A stretch of DNA of 64,000 bases from Stigmatella erecta (GTDB lineage: Bacteria; Myxococcota; Myxococcia; Myxococcales; Myxococcaceae). The stretch is taken from NCBI RefSeq assembly GCF_900111745.1, contig NZ_FOIJ01000002.1, positions 62,001 to 126,000 of the forward strand. Reading direction: 5' to 3'. The notes beneath the pieces are model-generated. The model worked only from the letters and a program-made list of their open reading frames with translations, ran no database searches and was not told the DNA's origin. The translations under genes and the position numbers were made by a program. Shown piece by piece: positions 54,024-62,734 of this stretch (positions within the stretch are counted from its first letter, which is position 1; the number at the start of each line of letters is the position of its first letter).

Positions 54024-54895
54024 GCGTTCCAGGGCCTCACCTCGTGTGACGGTGCGAGGCCCCCCGGCTCCGATTTCCCAAAGGCGGGCTCACGGGACCT
54101 TGCTCGGAGGTCGTACACGCTCAGAAAATTTCCAAATGAAGAGTGCGTGGAGCCGGCCACCAAGACCGTATTTGGTGGGCCGAACGCCAAGCACTGCGAC
54201 AACCTCTTTCTCGTGGAGACGCTCGTCTCCCATGCATCCATGCCCGTCGATGGGTTCGTGCTGTACGCAGAAGCAAGCAATCACTAGGCGTGAGTCTATT
54301 CCCGATGCGAACGTTCGCGGAGTGCCCTGGGCAACTGGAACCGCATGGAGCGCCAGGGCGGAGGTGGATCAGGATGATGTTCCGTGACGAACTGCTGGCG
54401 TCCCCGCCACTGGCATACCCACCGCGCCCGAGCTTCGGCTGCTGAACCGTTGGCGCCTTGGTGCCGGTCCTCCATGCTGAGATGCCCGCCGTGCCTGCCA
54501 TTTCGGCTGCCGGTGCTACGACGGCCGTCCCCCACCGCAGTACTCTGAGATGCCCGCCGTGCCTGCCATTTCGGCTGCCGGTGCTACGACGGCCGTCCCC
54601 CACCGCAGTACTCGCTTCGATGGGTTCCCTGCTGGTATCCGGTGCCGCTGCTCCGCGAATCGCGCCGCGCCCGTGCTGGAGCACTTCCAGCTATCGCGCG
54701 GGTTCCTGTGAAGCCGCGCCGCTCCCTCCCCTGTCCCACAGCGCCCAAGTCTCATCGCACCGCTGGTGTGCTACAGCCCCCCTCCAGCCGCCCTCGGCAT
54801 GCTCCGCGCACCGTAGCCGACAACGGTTGCTGGCATAATCCATATGCGGCCAGCTTTGCCCCCCAGCCCGCTGGCTCGACTGAGAGAACGTGACC
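54024..54895. other. Non-coding accessory stretch between integrase remnant and lipoprotein gene
   Basis: About 870 bp of lower-G+C sequence. Several open frames exist on both strands but none has a convincing start, codon bias or motif. The only clear structure is the 68-bp tandem repeat at 54477-54612. No promoter for the downstream lipoprotein gene could be placed with confidence. Confidence 0.5.
54477..54612. repeat. Perfect 68-bp tandem duplication
   Basis: Two adjacent identical 68-bp units, 54477-54544 and 54545-54612, each starting CTGAGATGCCCGCCGTGCCT and ending CACCGCAGTACT. 68 is not a multiple of three, so a coding origin is unlikely. The identity implies a recent event. Confidence 0.9.
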
Positions 54896-55813
54896 ATGCG
54901 ACTCCGCGCCTGCGCCGCACTCCTGCTCTTGCTCTCCGCGTGCGCTACGTCGGCGCCGAGCCCAAGAGAGAGCGTGCCCCGAAATCCGAAGATCGCCAAC
55001 CTTCAGCGAGCAGTGAAGCTGCCTTGGGCTGACGGGGGGTGGTGCGTTGTCCACGAAGCGTCCAAGCCTTGGCCCGTGCTGGTGGAGAGGTGCTATCAGG
55101 CCCTCGACCATGACCAGATCGAGTTCCACGACACCACGGGAAGATGCGCGGTCGCCTCCGCTGGCGCCGCTGCCGTGGGCGTCGGGCTCTGCGTGCTGGC
55201 GGCTCCTGAGATCGTCGCGGGTGCCGTGATAGTCCTCGGAGTGGTGGTAGTGGCGGTTGCCATCCAGGAGGCGCTGGACGCGTATGAGCTACGCCACCCC
55301 TATCCCGAGGAAGCAGGCTCCTCACGAGGAACGAAGGTGTCATCCCGGGAAGGTGATGCGCAACGCAAGCCCAAGCTGAAGCCCGAGTCAGCGGGACAGG
55401 ACTGGCAGCCTCCAGTGCCGCCTGTGCCCGTGAACCGGACAGGCCGCGCCAGTTGCGAGCCAGTTCCAGTGCCTCACGCTGGAAAGGACGATCCGCACAA
55501 TGAGTGCGCCGACAAGTTCCCACCCAATCGTTATCCTGGAATGGACGTGCTCGTTGGCGGTGTGCGCTTCGATGCGTTGCAAGCCGGCGTGCGCGTACTG
55601 TGGGAGATCAAAACCCATCGATTTGATTCGTACAATGCCTTTGTCCGGAAGCAGGAGATCGAGAAGGAGTTTAATCAATTGAACAAGGAGCGGAAAGCTG
55701 CTGCGGCATGTGGGTATGCCTTTGTCGTTGGAGTGAGTTCCGAAAAGCACAAAGAGGCATTGTTCCAGTTGGACCGGACCCTCAATGTTGTCGTCACGGG
55801 ATGCGAAAGATGA
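54896..55813 (+). CDS. Outer-membrane-type lipoprotein with restriction-endonuclease-like C-terminal toxin domain (DUF6310-like)
   Basis: A 305-residue predicted lipoprotein. The signal ends in lipobox LLSAC (Cys16), followed by ATS, with no Asp at +2, consistent with outer-membrane sorting. Residues 86-124 are hydrophobic (AGAAAVGVGLCVLAAPEIVA onward). A Pro-rich linker (about 160-185) leads to a C-terminal domain. There GMDVLVGGVRFDAL (Asp226) and VLWEIKTHRFD (Glu237, Lys239) form a D...ExK nuclease-like site, as in DUF6310 proteins of myxobacteria. The layout is that of SitA-type polymorphic toxins moved by TraA/B outer membrane exchange. The ATG at 54896 has GAGAG 9 nt upstream; a GTG at 54890 is the alternative. 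Confidence 0.75.
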   Translation: MRLRACAALLLLLSACATSAPSPRESVPRNPKIANLQRAVKLPWADGGWCVVHEASKPWPVLVERCYQALDHDQIEFHDTTGRCAVASAGAAAVGVGLCVLAAPEIVAGAVIVLGVVVVAVAIQEALDAYELRHPYPEEAGSSRGTKVSSREGDAQRKPKLKPESAGQDWQPPVPPVPVNRTGRASCEPVPVPHAGKDDPHNECADKFPPNRYPGMDVLVGGVRFDALQAGVRVLWEIKTHRFDSYNAFVRKQEIEKEFNQLNKERKAAAACGYAFVVGVSSEKHKEALFQLDRTLNVVVTGCER

Positions 55814-56565
55814 ACACGCAAAACAGTCTTCGCATCATCATCTACGCACCAGCGCTTGTGGGAGAAGACCACCGCACAATCGATAGCGTCCGTGGAATGG
55901 AAAAGGCGCTTCCCGGCTTGCGCTTGGAGTGGCGACTCTCTAAAAGCGGGCGTCCCATCGCATTGCCGCACCGTGACGCGTGGCTCATAGAAGAGATTGA
56001 GGACGGCGGGTTCCCGATTATGTGCAATGGGGACGAGAGTTACCCCGTGACAGTGACAGGAAGGGAAAGAGCAGGATTCTTTAGCCCGGTTGGTCAGGCC
56101 CAATTTGAGGTCCATGCAGAATTGCCGCTAGACGCGGCCGTTATTGCGGCAGCGGCGGAGATGCTGGAGCGCGTTGCAGAAGGCGCGCGCGCTTTCTGGG
56201 GACAGGCAACGCCTGATGCCGCTGCGCTAGACATCGCGTATCAGACTGCCCCCACGCTGCGAGGGCCGCCATCCCCACGCCGGGGATTGCCCGCTCTCAA
56301 GCTCTTCGAGCACATCCGCGCGCCCGAGATTCCCTATTATCTCGGGTGGCTGAACTACTGGTCGGCCGCTGCCGCGCAGGCCATCGGGTTTCCGGACCCA
56401 GCCCGCGACGCCGAGCTGCTCTCACGGGCGTGGCGCACGGCGACGGGCGGGTGGGTCGTACAACTCACGGATACGCCGCTCGACCTCGACAACCCCGCCC
56501 ACCTAGACGCGCTCAAGCTGGCCTACGAGCGCTTCCCCCAGATCGGCGGGCGCGACTCTCCGTGA
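55810..56565 (+). CDS. Putative immunity protein (DUF5953-like)
   Basis: A 251-residue soluble protein with no signal peptide. It begins NSLRIIIYAPALVGEDHRTIDSVRGME, then a region with GRERAGFFSPVG and a C-terminal helical part ending GGWVVQLTDTPLDLDNPAHL. From memory this resembles DUF5953 proteins of myxobacteria, which often follow DUF6310-type genes. The ATG overlaps the lipoprotein stop (ATGA), so the two are translationally coupled, as expected for a toxin with its cytosolic antidote. An ATG 9 nt upstream is a possible alternative start. Function is inferred from position. Confidence 0.65.
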   Translation: MNTQNSLRIIIYAPALVGEDHRTIDSVRGMEKALPGLRLEWRLSKSGRPIALPHRDAWLIEEIEDGGFPIMCNGDESYPVTVTGRERAGFFSPVGQAQFEVHAELPLDAAVIAAAAEMLERVAEGARAFWGQATPDAAALDIAYQTAPTLRGPPSPRRGLPALKLFEHIRAPEIPYYLGWLNYWSAAAAQAIGFPDPARDAELLSRAWRTATGGWVVQLTDTPLDLDNPAHLDALKLAYERFPQIGGRDSP

Positions 56566-56613
56566 CCGCTCGGCTCGGGGCGCGCTGCGCGGATCCTGGC
56601 GATGGTAGGGGGC

Positions 56614-56760
56614 GAATCTAAGCGCCCAGACATCGATAATGTCCACCCCCGGGACGGTGCTTCTGCGGGTGGACAAGGCGGTGCGCGAGCATCGCGCACT
56701 GCGCCGCTAGCATCTACGGCTTCGCCCCTGGACAACATCTATGTCCGGGGGCTTAGATTC
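56614..56760. mobile_element. 147-bp MITE-like inverted-repeat element
   Basis: Ends are imperfect inverted repeats about 32 bp long: the left starts GAATCTAAGCGCCCAGACAT and the right, reversed, starts GAATCTAAGCCCCCGGACAT. About 26-27 of 32 positions match. No target duplication was clear. The central 80 bp has no gene. Confidence 0.6.
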
Positions 56761-56799
56761 ACCTGTCTCAGAGCGCTGACAATTCGAACGGGGCTGCGG

Positions 56800-57714
56800 T
56801 CAGGTCATCTCACGGCGCTGGCGCGCCCAGGTCTCGAAGCTCATGGGTGAAAGGCCGTAGGAACGTGCGATCTCGGGCCGTGCCAACACCGGGGCGACGT
56901 TCATGTACGTCAGGCCTTGCGCCACGCCGGGATGCAGGCCGGCCGCGACGGCCTCCTCGACCGTGCCGGACTGGACGACATACTCCTTGCTGTCGAGGCG
57001 AGAGAGGATCTCGGCGATCTGAGGAAGCGTGAGCAAGTCACCCGCGAGCTGCAGCGTCACGCCGTTGAACGTCACGGGATCGTTGATCGCCGCCGCAGCC
57101 GCCTGGCCGATGTCCTCCGGCGCGATCAGCGGGATGGGCCTATCGGTCCTGATCACCGTGAGCAACCGGCGCCCGTCGACGAAGCAGGCAGGATCCAGCA
57201 TCGGTTGATCCATGAAGGTGGAAGGCAGGATGAGGGTCCAGCTCTTGAAGCCCGCTTTGCGGACGAGTTCGCAGGTGGCAAGCTTGTTCTCCCAGTACTC
57301 CTCGTGCGCCTTCCAGCGCCCCTCCGCCCAACCGTCGACGTTGCGGTGGTCGCCGACGCCGGACGTCGCGGTGTGTACGAACGTCCCGACGCCCTCGGCA
57401 AGCGCGGCCTCGACGAGGTGCCTCCCTTGCTGACGCTCCTTGCTGAAGTCGACACCGGCCGCGGACATGATCGGTGACTGCATCGAGAAGACCGCCCGCG
57501 CCCCGGCGCAGGCGGCGCGCAACGACGCCGGATCATCGAGGTCCCCGACGATTACCTCAGCGCCAGCCGCCGCGAGGGCCTTGGCATTTGGCTGCTCCGG
57601 ATTGCGCACCATCACTCGCACCGATGTGCTGCCTTTGGCCAGCAGCGCCCGGGCGGTGGCGCCGCCCTGACGCCCTGTGGCGGCGGTGACGAGAACGGAA
57701 TCTTTGCTGCGCAT
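56800..57714 (-). CDS. NmrA-family NAD(P)-binding protein
   Basis: A 304-residue atypical short-chain dehydrogenase. It begins VLVTAATGRQGGATARALL, with a GxxGxxG-like dinucleotide loop, then VRVMVRNPEQ with Arg residues that favour NADP. VFSMQSPI and FVHTATSGVGDHRN follow. The catalytic Tyr-Lys of true SDRs is not obvious, as in NmrA-like redox sensors and some reductases. It is divergent from a TetR gene, which is probably its regulator. Confidence 0.85.
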   Translation of the reverse strand: MRSKDSVLVTAATGRQGGATARALLAKGSTSVRVMVRNPEQPNAKALAAAGAEVIVGDLDDPASLRAACAGARAVFSMQSPIMSAAGVDFSKERQQGRHLVEAALAEGVGTFVHTATSGVGDHRNVDGWAEGRWKAHEEYWENKLATCELVRKAGFKSWTLILPSTFMDQPMLDPACFVDGRRLLTVIRTDRPIPLIAPEDIGQAAAAAINDPVTFNGVTLQLAGDLLTLPQIAEILSRLDSKEYVVQSGTVEEAVAAGLHPGVAQGLTYMNVAPVLARPEIARSYGLSPMSFETWARQRREMT

Positions 57715-57732
57715 GGGCAGTTCCTCTCATAA

Positions 57733-57779
57733 GTGGGGGACCCCACCATTTATTTGAGTTAGATACGGAGGGGTACCCC
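57733..57779. promoter_or_regulatory. Two palindromic operators between nmrA-like and tetR genes
   Basis: GTGGGGGACCCCAC (57733-57746) and the perfect palindrome GGGGTACCCC (57770-57779) share GGGG(T)ACCCCA and are centred 35 bp apart in the 102-bp divergent region. TetR sites typically occur in such places. Confidence 0.55.
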
Positions 57780-57816
57780 ATTTGTCAAGGAAGGCTTTCG
57801 TGAGAAGAAGCTCGCC

Positions 57817-58368
57817 ATGGATCATGTGAAGCCGTTGCGAGCGGACGGGCGGCGCAACCGGGAACGGATTGTCGCGGCCGCCGCGGAGCTGGTCGGCAGG
57901 GATGGCGCGCAGGCGTCGCTTGAGGAGATCGCGCGGCGGGCGGGGGTGGGCTCGGCGACCCTGCACCGGCACTTCCCGTCGCGGCAGGCGCTGCTGGAGG
58001 CCGTGTTCCGCGATGGCGTCGCGCAGCTCTGTGCGCGGGCAGCCGCGCAAAGGGGCGAGGCCCCCGCCGATGAGTTGGCGGCCTGGCTCGAGGAATTGAC
58101 GGTCTACACCGCGGCCAACCGCGGGCTTGCCGCTGCGCTGCTGACCGGCCCGGATGGCCTCTCGGCCGAAGAAATCTGCTGTACCGACATGCTGCTCGGC
58201 GTGTTGAACGTGCTGGTGGCACGGGCGTCAGCGGTGGGCGCGATTCACGCCGGTGCCACAACGGAGGACCTGATGATGCTGGCGAACGCGATCGCCGTCG
58301 CCAACGAGGACGATCCGCTCACCGCGCGCCGGGTGCTGCGCCTCGCGCTCACCGGCATCCGGCCGTGA
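57817..58368 (+). CDS. TetR-family transcriptional regulator
   Basis: A 183-residue TetR protein. The HTH covers RERIVAAAAELVGRDGAQAS and LEEIARRAGVGSATLHRHFP, with the HRHF variant of the usual YxHF motif, then SRQALLEAVF. The C-terminal region resembles the SbtR-like ligand-binding domain. It is divergent from the NmrA-like gene with paired palindromes between them, so autoregulation and control of the neighbour are likely. Confidence 0.88.
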   Translation: MDHVKPLRADGRRNRERIVAAAAELVGRDGAQASLEEIARRAGVGSATLHRHFPSRQALLEAVFRDGVAQLCARAAAQRGEAPADELAAWLEELTVYTAANRGLAAALLTGPDGLSAEEICCTDMLLGVLNVLVARASAVGAIHAGATTEDLMMLANAIAVANEDDPLTARRVLRLALTGIRP

Positions 58369-58447
58369 AGGCAGCGACGTACACCTTACGCGGCCTGCCT
58401 GAACTCAACCCACTTCCCGGGGAACATCCGCCCGGGGGAGGATTGGA

Positions 58448-58795
58448 CTACCAGCCGCAGTTGGCCGAGGGAACCGTGGCCCGGTGATTCCCATTGAGGG
58501 AGGCGGACTGTCCCCACACGAAACCGGGGCTGTTCTTGCGCGTCTCGAAGAAGCAACCCAACTGGTAGTCTTGGGCGCTGATCGACCGGGCCCACTCAGC
58601 GCACGTCTCGGCGGTCCAGCTCGCCGGAACGTTGATGGAGTCCCGGAAGACGCTGGGAACGACCGCACTGCACACCTTCTGTCCACCGGCAGTCCCTGGG
58701 GGCGGCGGCCTGGGGCTCGCGGCCACCGCCGGGTTGGCCAGGACCATCACCGTCACCATCCACGCCGCCGTGAGGATTCTTGAGTGCGTTGCCAA
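58448..58795 (-). CDS. Small secreted protein with four cysteines
   Basis: A 115-residue protein with a signal peptide (RILTAAWMVTVMVLANPAVAA, cleavage likely after AVAA). The mature part of about 85 residues has four Cys (KVCSAV, AETCAEW, LGCFFE, SANCGW), enough for two disulfides, and ends in GW. No family was recognised. The start is probably TTG at 58795, because GGAG lies 7 nt upstream and the first ATG would leave the signal without its basic region. Confidence 0.55.
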   Translation of the reverse strand: MATHSRILTAAWMVTVMVLANPAVAASPRPPPPGTAGGQKVCSAVVPSVFRDSINVPASWTAETCAEWARSISAQDYQLGCFFETRKNSPGFVWGQSASLNGNHRATVPSANCGW

Positions 58796-59079
58796 GGTGT
58801 TTCTCCTGTGGGGTCACGCGCTGGCCGCTCTGAGCCGCGCCGTGTACGAGGCTGCTGACCGCGCGGCCGGACACTTTATTCAGCGCGCAGGTGCCCGAGG
58901 AGCGCTTCAGCGACGGCCCAACCCACGCCGCGCAGTGGCTCCCACAGGAGGCCACATGTCACTGCCCCCTGAAGGACACGCAGGTGTTGTCCAGCAAGCA
59001 CTGCCCGGAGGGGAGGGCCGGCAACCCGCAGGCCCGTACCTAACTTGAATCCCGGGTCTTCCACCGGAGCCACGCCCTC

Positions 59080-59679
59080 ATGACCAGTGCCGTTCAGATG
59101 CCATCGAGGAGCGGAACGACCTCCGTGGCGGCGGCACCTCCGTGGGTCGTGTTCGATCACACCGTCGAGGGGCTCTTCCGCGTGGCCCTGCACGGGCGGC
59201 TGTCCGCGTCCACCGAGTCGAACCTGCGCCGGGCCGGGTTGGATCTGTCGAAAAAGCTGCTGCCGGCCTACTCCTTCGAGACGTGGAGGCGTTGCCTGGA
59301 GATCGTTGCCATGGATCTCTATCCGCACCTGCCCCCCGCCGAGGCCTGGCGGGCGATTGGCCGGACCATCGTGGATGGCGTGGGACGCACCGTGATCGGC
59401 CGGGCCACGCTGGCGGTGGCGCGGCTGCTCGGGCCGCTGCGGGCCCTCCGGCGGCTGCGGCACATGCTGCAGAGCGCGGACAACTACGTCGAGGCCTCCG
59501 TTACCGAGCGCTCCCCCTCCTGCGTCGAAGTGTCGATCAACGAGGTCATGGGGCATCCCACCTACTACCAGGGCATCCTGGAGGCGTGCCTCGGCATCAC
59601 GGGCGCCCAGGGCGTTCAGGTGGACGTGCTCTCCTGCGAGGGCAACGGCGCCACCTTCCTCGTGGCGTGGAAGGGATAA
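59080..59679 (+). CDS. DUF2378 (TIGR02265) family protein
   Basis: A 199-residue protein of a family found mainly in myxobacteria. Typical elements are VFDHTVEGLFRVALHGRLS, LRRAGLDLSKKLLPAYSFETW, the DLYP segment, RTVIGRATLAVARLLGPLRAL and the C-terminal beta part ending VLSCEGNGATFLVAW. Many copies occur per genome. Function is unknown; a heme-NO-binding-like fold has been suggested for relatives, but no ligand residues are clear here. Confidence 0.85.
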   Translation: MTSAVQMPSRSGTTSVAAAPPWVVFDHTVEGLFRVALHGRLSASTESNLRRAGLDLSKKLLPAYSFETWRRCLEIVAMDLYPHLPPAEAWRAIGRTIVDGVGRTVIGRATLAVARLLGPLRALRRLRHMLQSADNYVEASVTERSPSCVEVSINEVMGHPTYYQGILEACLGITGAQGVQVDVLSCEGNGATFLVAWKG

Positions 59680-60598
59680 CTCCCTCGAGCGGACAACCTG
59701 CCTGAGCGCCCTGCCCCGCGCCTCTTGAGCCGCAGCGTGAGCGCACTCCGGACGTTGGACCGCATCGTTGGCAACAGCCTGACCCCATCACCAATGCCGT
59801 GCGCCGCACCCAAGCGCGCTGGACATGGGGGGAGCCGACTGGAAGCCCTGGGGAACGAGCCAGGGGCCTTCAAGCGGGCGATGGCCCACCAAGACGAAGG
59901 AGGCCATGCCAAAACGCAGGCCGCGTTCGTTTCTCGTGCCCCCTACCAAGACAGTCATTTCGCAATGACAGGCAATAATTCTTTACCGTGACACAATGAC
60001 ATTCATTGCATCTCTGGACATGCAGGGAATTCTCCCGGATGTCCAAGACTGCATCGCGCCTTGCCCCGCCGCCAGAGGCATGCTCCCGCCGCGCACCCCG
60101 CCGGTGCGGGGCCTGCGTTCCGGGGCCCGCTGCTGACACGCAGGACACCCTGCTGGAAGCTTCCAACCCAGAACGCCCGGCATGCCCCAAAGCGCTCCGG
60201 AGAGGGCAAGGGCGAGATGCCCCGCGGTCCGGTGTGAGTCCCGGTTTGCAACCTCCGGTGCCTTCCGGAATCTGAGCAGCGATTGGCCTCAAGTCCTTCT
60301 CCTGTCCCAAAGTGCAGCTCCTCGCGGGGCGCCTCACAAGGCAGACCAGCGCCTGATAGGACTTCCCGCCTGGCTTGACGTTCAGAGGACTGACTTTCCC
60401 TGGCACCGCGGTGGCGCCCAACCAGTCATTCCAGGGTCAGTAGTGCAACCACGAACCATGTCCAGATTGGTGGACGTGAGCGTCCATGGTTCACCGTCAC
60501 GGCCCCGCATTCTCCCCGCTGATCAAACCCCAGAAGAGCCCACCCGCGGCGCCGCCCTCACCCACCATGGGCTTCCAGAAGGAGCAGGTACGAAGACC
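59680..60598. other. 919-bp intergenic region before the ligase operon
   Basis: No convincing gene. A short frame at 59907-59966 encodes MPKRRPRSFLVPPTKTVISQ, possibly a remnant of a transposase or similar. The stretch 59950-60010 is unusually A+T-rich for this DNA (around CAATAATTCTTTACC), the likeliest site for a promoter, but no standard -35/-10 pair was found. The rest looks like a long leader. Confidence 0.4.
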
Positions 60599-61930
60599 AT
60601 GAGCATCCCGTTCGAAGCGCGTCTGCGGGCCCTGAAGACCCCTCCCGTCATCTCCCGCTACTTCTCGGAGGGAGAGCCCGCGGATCGCATGCCGCCCGAG
60701 AGGCTTGCCCGGTATCAACTCGAATCACTCAAGGCCCTCGTCCAGCGGGCGTATGAGCACTCCCCGTTCTATCAGGAGAAGATGAAGCAGGCGGGCATTG
60801 GCCCCCAGGACATCGAGCAGTTGGAGGACCTGAGCCGGCTCCCCTTCCTGACGAAGGACGAGCTGCGGGGAAAGCCCTGGATCCTGCTGACCTGCGACAA
60901 GAAAGACGTCGTGCTCGTGCAGGTCTCCACGGGAACCACGGGCGGCGAAGAGATCTACATGGCTTACACGTGGAACGACTACCTGCTCCACGATCTCTCC
61001 CCTCAGTACAAACACCTGTTTCCCGTCGGGCCGGGTGACATCTGCCTGAATGCCCTGCCTTACGAGATGAGCACTGCGGGGCTCGCCTTTCACAAGACGT
61101 TCATGGAGGGCTATCAGGCCACCGTCATCCCCGCGGGCAAGGGGGGCGCCTACTCCACGGCCACCAAGACGCTCAAGATGGTCCGGGACCTGAGCCCCAA
61201 CCTCATCGTCACCAGTCCCTCCTGGGCCATCACGCTGGCGGAAGAGGCCGCGCGCAGCGGCATCTCCCTGCCCAGCCTGGGGCTGAAGAAGATGTGGTTG
61301 ACCGGTGAGGGGTGCTCCGCCGCCTTCCGGCAGCGCGTGGAGACGCTCTTCGGCACCACGGCCAATTACTTCTACGGCTCGCTCGAGTGTGGGGCGCTGG
61401 GCATCGAGTGCGATGCCCACAACGGCTACCACCTGACCCAGGCCCACGTCCTCATGGAGATCGTGGACCCCAAGACGGGGGTGCCCCTGAAGCAGGGAGA
61501 GGTTGGCGAAATCGTCGTGACGGCGCTCCTGCGCTACGACAGCCCCGTCATCCGCTTCCGCACCGGAGACCTGGGCTACCTGGAGACCGCCGCCTGTGCC
61601 TGCGGCTCCACGATGAGCCGCTTCCACCTGCGCGGCCGGGCGTTCGACCAGCTCCAGTTCCGGGGCAAGGCGCTCTCGCCCCTGCTCCTGGAGGAGTCCC
61701 TGATGCGGATGCCCGAGGTGGGCAACTGGTTCCAGTTCGTCATGCCGTCCTCGGACAGCGCGCGCATCAAGATCCGCTGTGAGCTGGCGGCGGGCATCCC
61801 GCCTTCCAACACGCTGGCCGCCACGATCGCGGGCCGGATGGAAGAGGCCACCCGCCTGCCCTTCGACATCGAGTTCGTGGACCGCCTGCCGCGCACGGGT
61901 GGCAAGGCCGTCCGCGTCGTCCGCGAGTAG
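60599..61930 (+). CDS. PaaK-like adenylate-forming ligase (phenylacetate-CoA ligase family)
   Basis: A 443-residue ANL-superfamily enzyme. The N-terminus has the PaaK-type YEHSPFYQEKMKQAGI and LPFLTKDELR. The ATP phosphate loop is VSTGTTGGEE, the aromatic-site region YGSLECGALGIEC, and the ribose/adenine Asp is in RFRTGDLGYL. A possible zinc-binding CACGS precedes LRGRAFDQLQFRGKALSP. It should activate an aryl or related carboxylate as acyl-AMP, then a thioester, either to CoA or to a carrier protein. It is the first gene of a three-gene plus-strand operon. The ATG at 60599 lacks a close Shine-Dalgarno sequence. Confidence 0.88.
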   Translation: MSIPFEARLRALKTPPVISRYFSEGEPADRMPPERLARYQLESLKALVQRAYEHSPFYQEKMKQAGIGPQDIEQLEDLSRLPFLTKDELRGKPWILLTCDKKDVVLVQVSTGTTGGEEIYMAYTWNDYLLHDLSPQYKHLFPVGPGDICLNALPYEMSTAGLAFHKTFMEGYQATVIPAGKGGAYSTATKTLKMVRDLSPNLIVTSPSWAITLAEEAARSGISLPSLGLKKMWLTGEGCSAAFRQRVETLFGTTANYFYGSLECGALGIECDAHNGYHLTQAHVLMEIVDPKTGVPLKQGEVGEIVVTALLRYDSPVIRFRTGDLGYLETAACACGSTMSRFHLRGRAFDQLQFRGKALSPLLLEESLMRMPEVGNWFQFVMPSSDSARIKIRCELAAGIPPSNTLAATIAGRMEEATRLPFDIEFVDRLPRTGGKAVRVVRE

Positions 61931-61956
61931 CCCCTCGCCACAGGAGAAACACAATC

Positions 61957-62709
61957 ATGATCATCGATGCACATGCCCACCTGTCCCCAACGCCCTTTGG
62001 CTCCGCGGAGAATTACCTGGAGATGCTGAAGCAGAGCGGCATCCAGCAGGGCGTCGTCTGTCCCGGGGGCATGCTGGATGTCCGGAAGATGAACGACTTC
62101 ATCTCCGGTCAGAAGAAGCCCGACACGACGCCCAAGAACGACTACGTGAGCCAGTCCGTCCAGGCCCATCCCCAGCTGCACCCGGTGGCCTGTGTGGATC
62201 CGTGTGACGCTCAGTCCGTCGCGAAGCTGGAGACGTACCTGGGCCAGGGGTTCCGTGGCCTGATGGTGTCTCCACTTGTCCACAAGTTCTCGTTCTCGGA
62301 CGGGACGATGGCGGAGCTGGCCGCCCTGTGCGGCAAGCACGGGGTGCCCATCATCTCGCACAATGGCTGGCGGCCGGGGGCCAACACCCTGGACTACGTC
62401 CGGCTGGCCAAGGCCTTCCCCCGCACGAACTTCATCCTGGAGCACATGGGGGCGCACCCCGCGGACGCGGAAGCGACGGATGCCACGGCCTCGATGGACA
62501 ACCTCTTCCTGGAGACGTCGCTCGGCGCCCACCTCCACATCGTGGAGACGGTGAAAAAGGCAGGCCCCAACAAACTCATCTTCGGCTCCGAGTATCCCCT
62601 CTCCCATCCCGCAGTGGAGATGAAGAAAGTCTTCATGCTTCCCATCACGGATGGAGAGCGCGAGCGGATCCTCGGCGGGAACATCCGCGAACTGCTGCAC
62701 CTCGATTGA
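61957..62709 (+). CDS. Amidohydrolase-2 (ACMSD-like) family protein
   Basis: A 250-residue TIM-barrel metal enzyme. The HxH metal motif is in MIIDAHAHLSP. Further His ligands are in PIISHNGWRPG and FILEHMGAHP. The conserved Asp near the C-terminus, usually GSDYP, reads GSEYPLSHP. Family members include decarboxylases of aromatic acids and lactone hydrolases. Between two PaaK-like ligases it may decarboxylate or hydrolyse the substrate or product of those enzymes. It follows the first ligase by 26 nt and has GGAGA upstream. Confidence 0.85.
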   Translation: MIIDAHAHLSPTPFGSAENYLEMLKQSGIQQGVVCPGGMLDVRKMNDFISGQKKPDTTPKNDYVSQSVQAHPQLHPVACVDPCDAQSVAKLETYLGQGFRGLMVSPLVHKFSFSDGTMAELAALCGKHGVPIISHNGWRPGANTLDYVRLAKAFPRTNFILEHMGAHPADAEATDATASMDNLFLETSLGAHLHIVETVKKAGPNKLIFGSEYPLSHPAVEMKKVFMLPITDGERERILGGNIRELLHLD

Positions 62710-62734
62710 CCAGACCCCAGGGGGGGACCCAACC

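Noticed and set aside
54477-54612. The 68-bp repeats as a CRISPR array
   Set aside because: Only two units, directly adjacent with no spacers and no cas genes.
54121-54684. A 187-codon minus-strand frame upstream of the lipoprotein gene
   Set aside because: It runs through the 68-bp tandem repeat, has no motif or ribosome-binding site, and its composition looks random.
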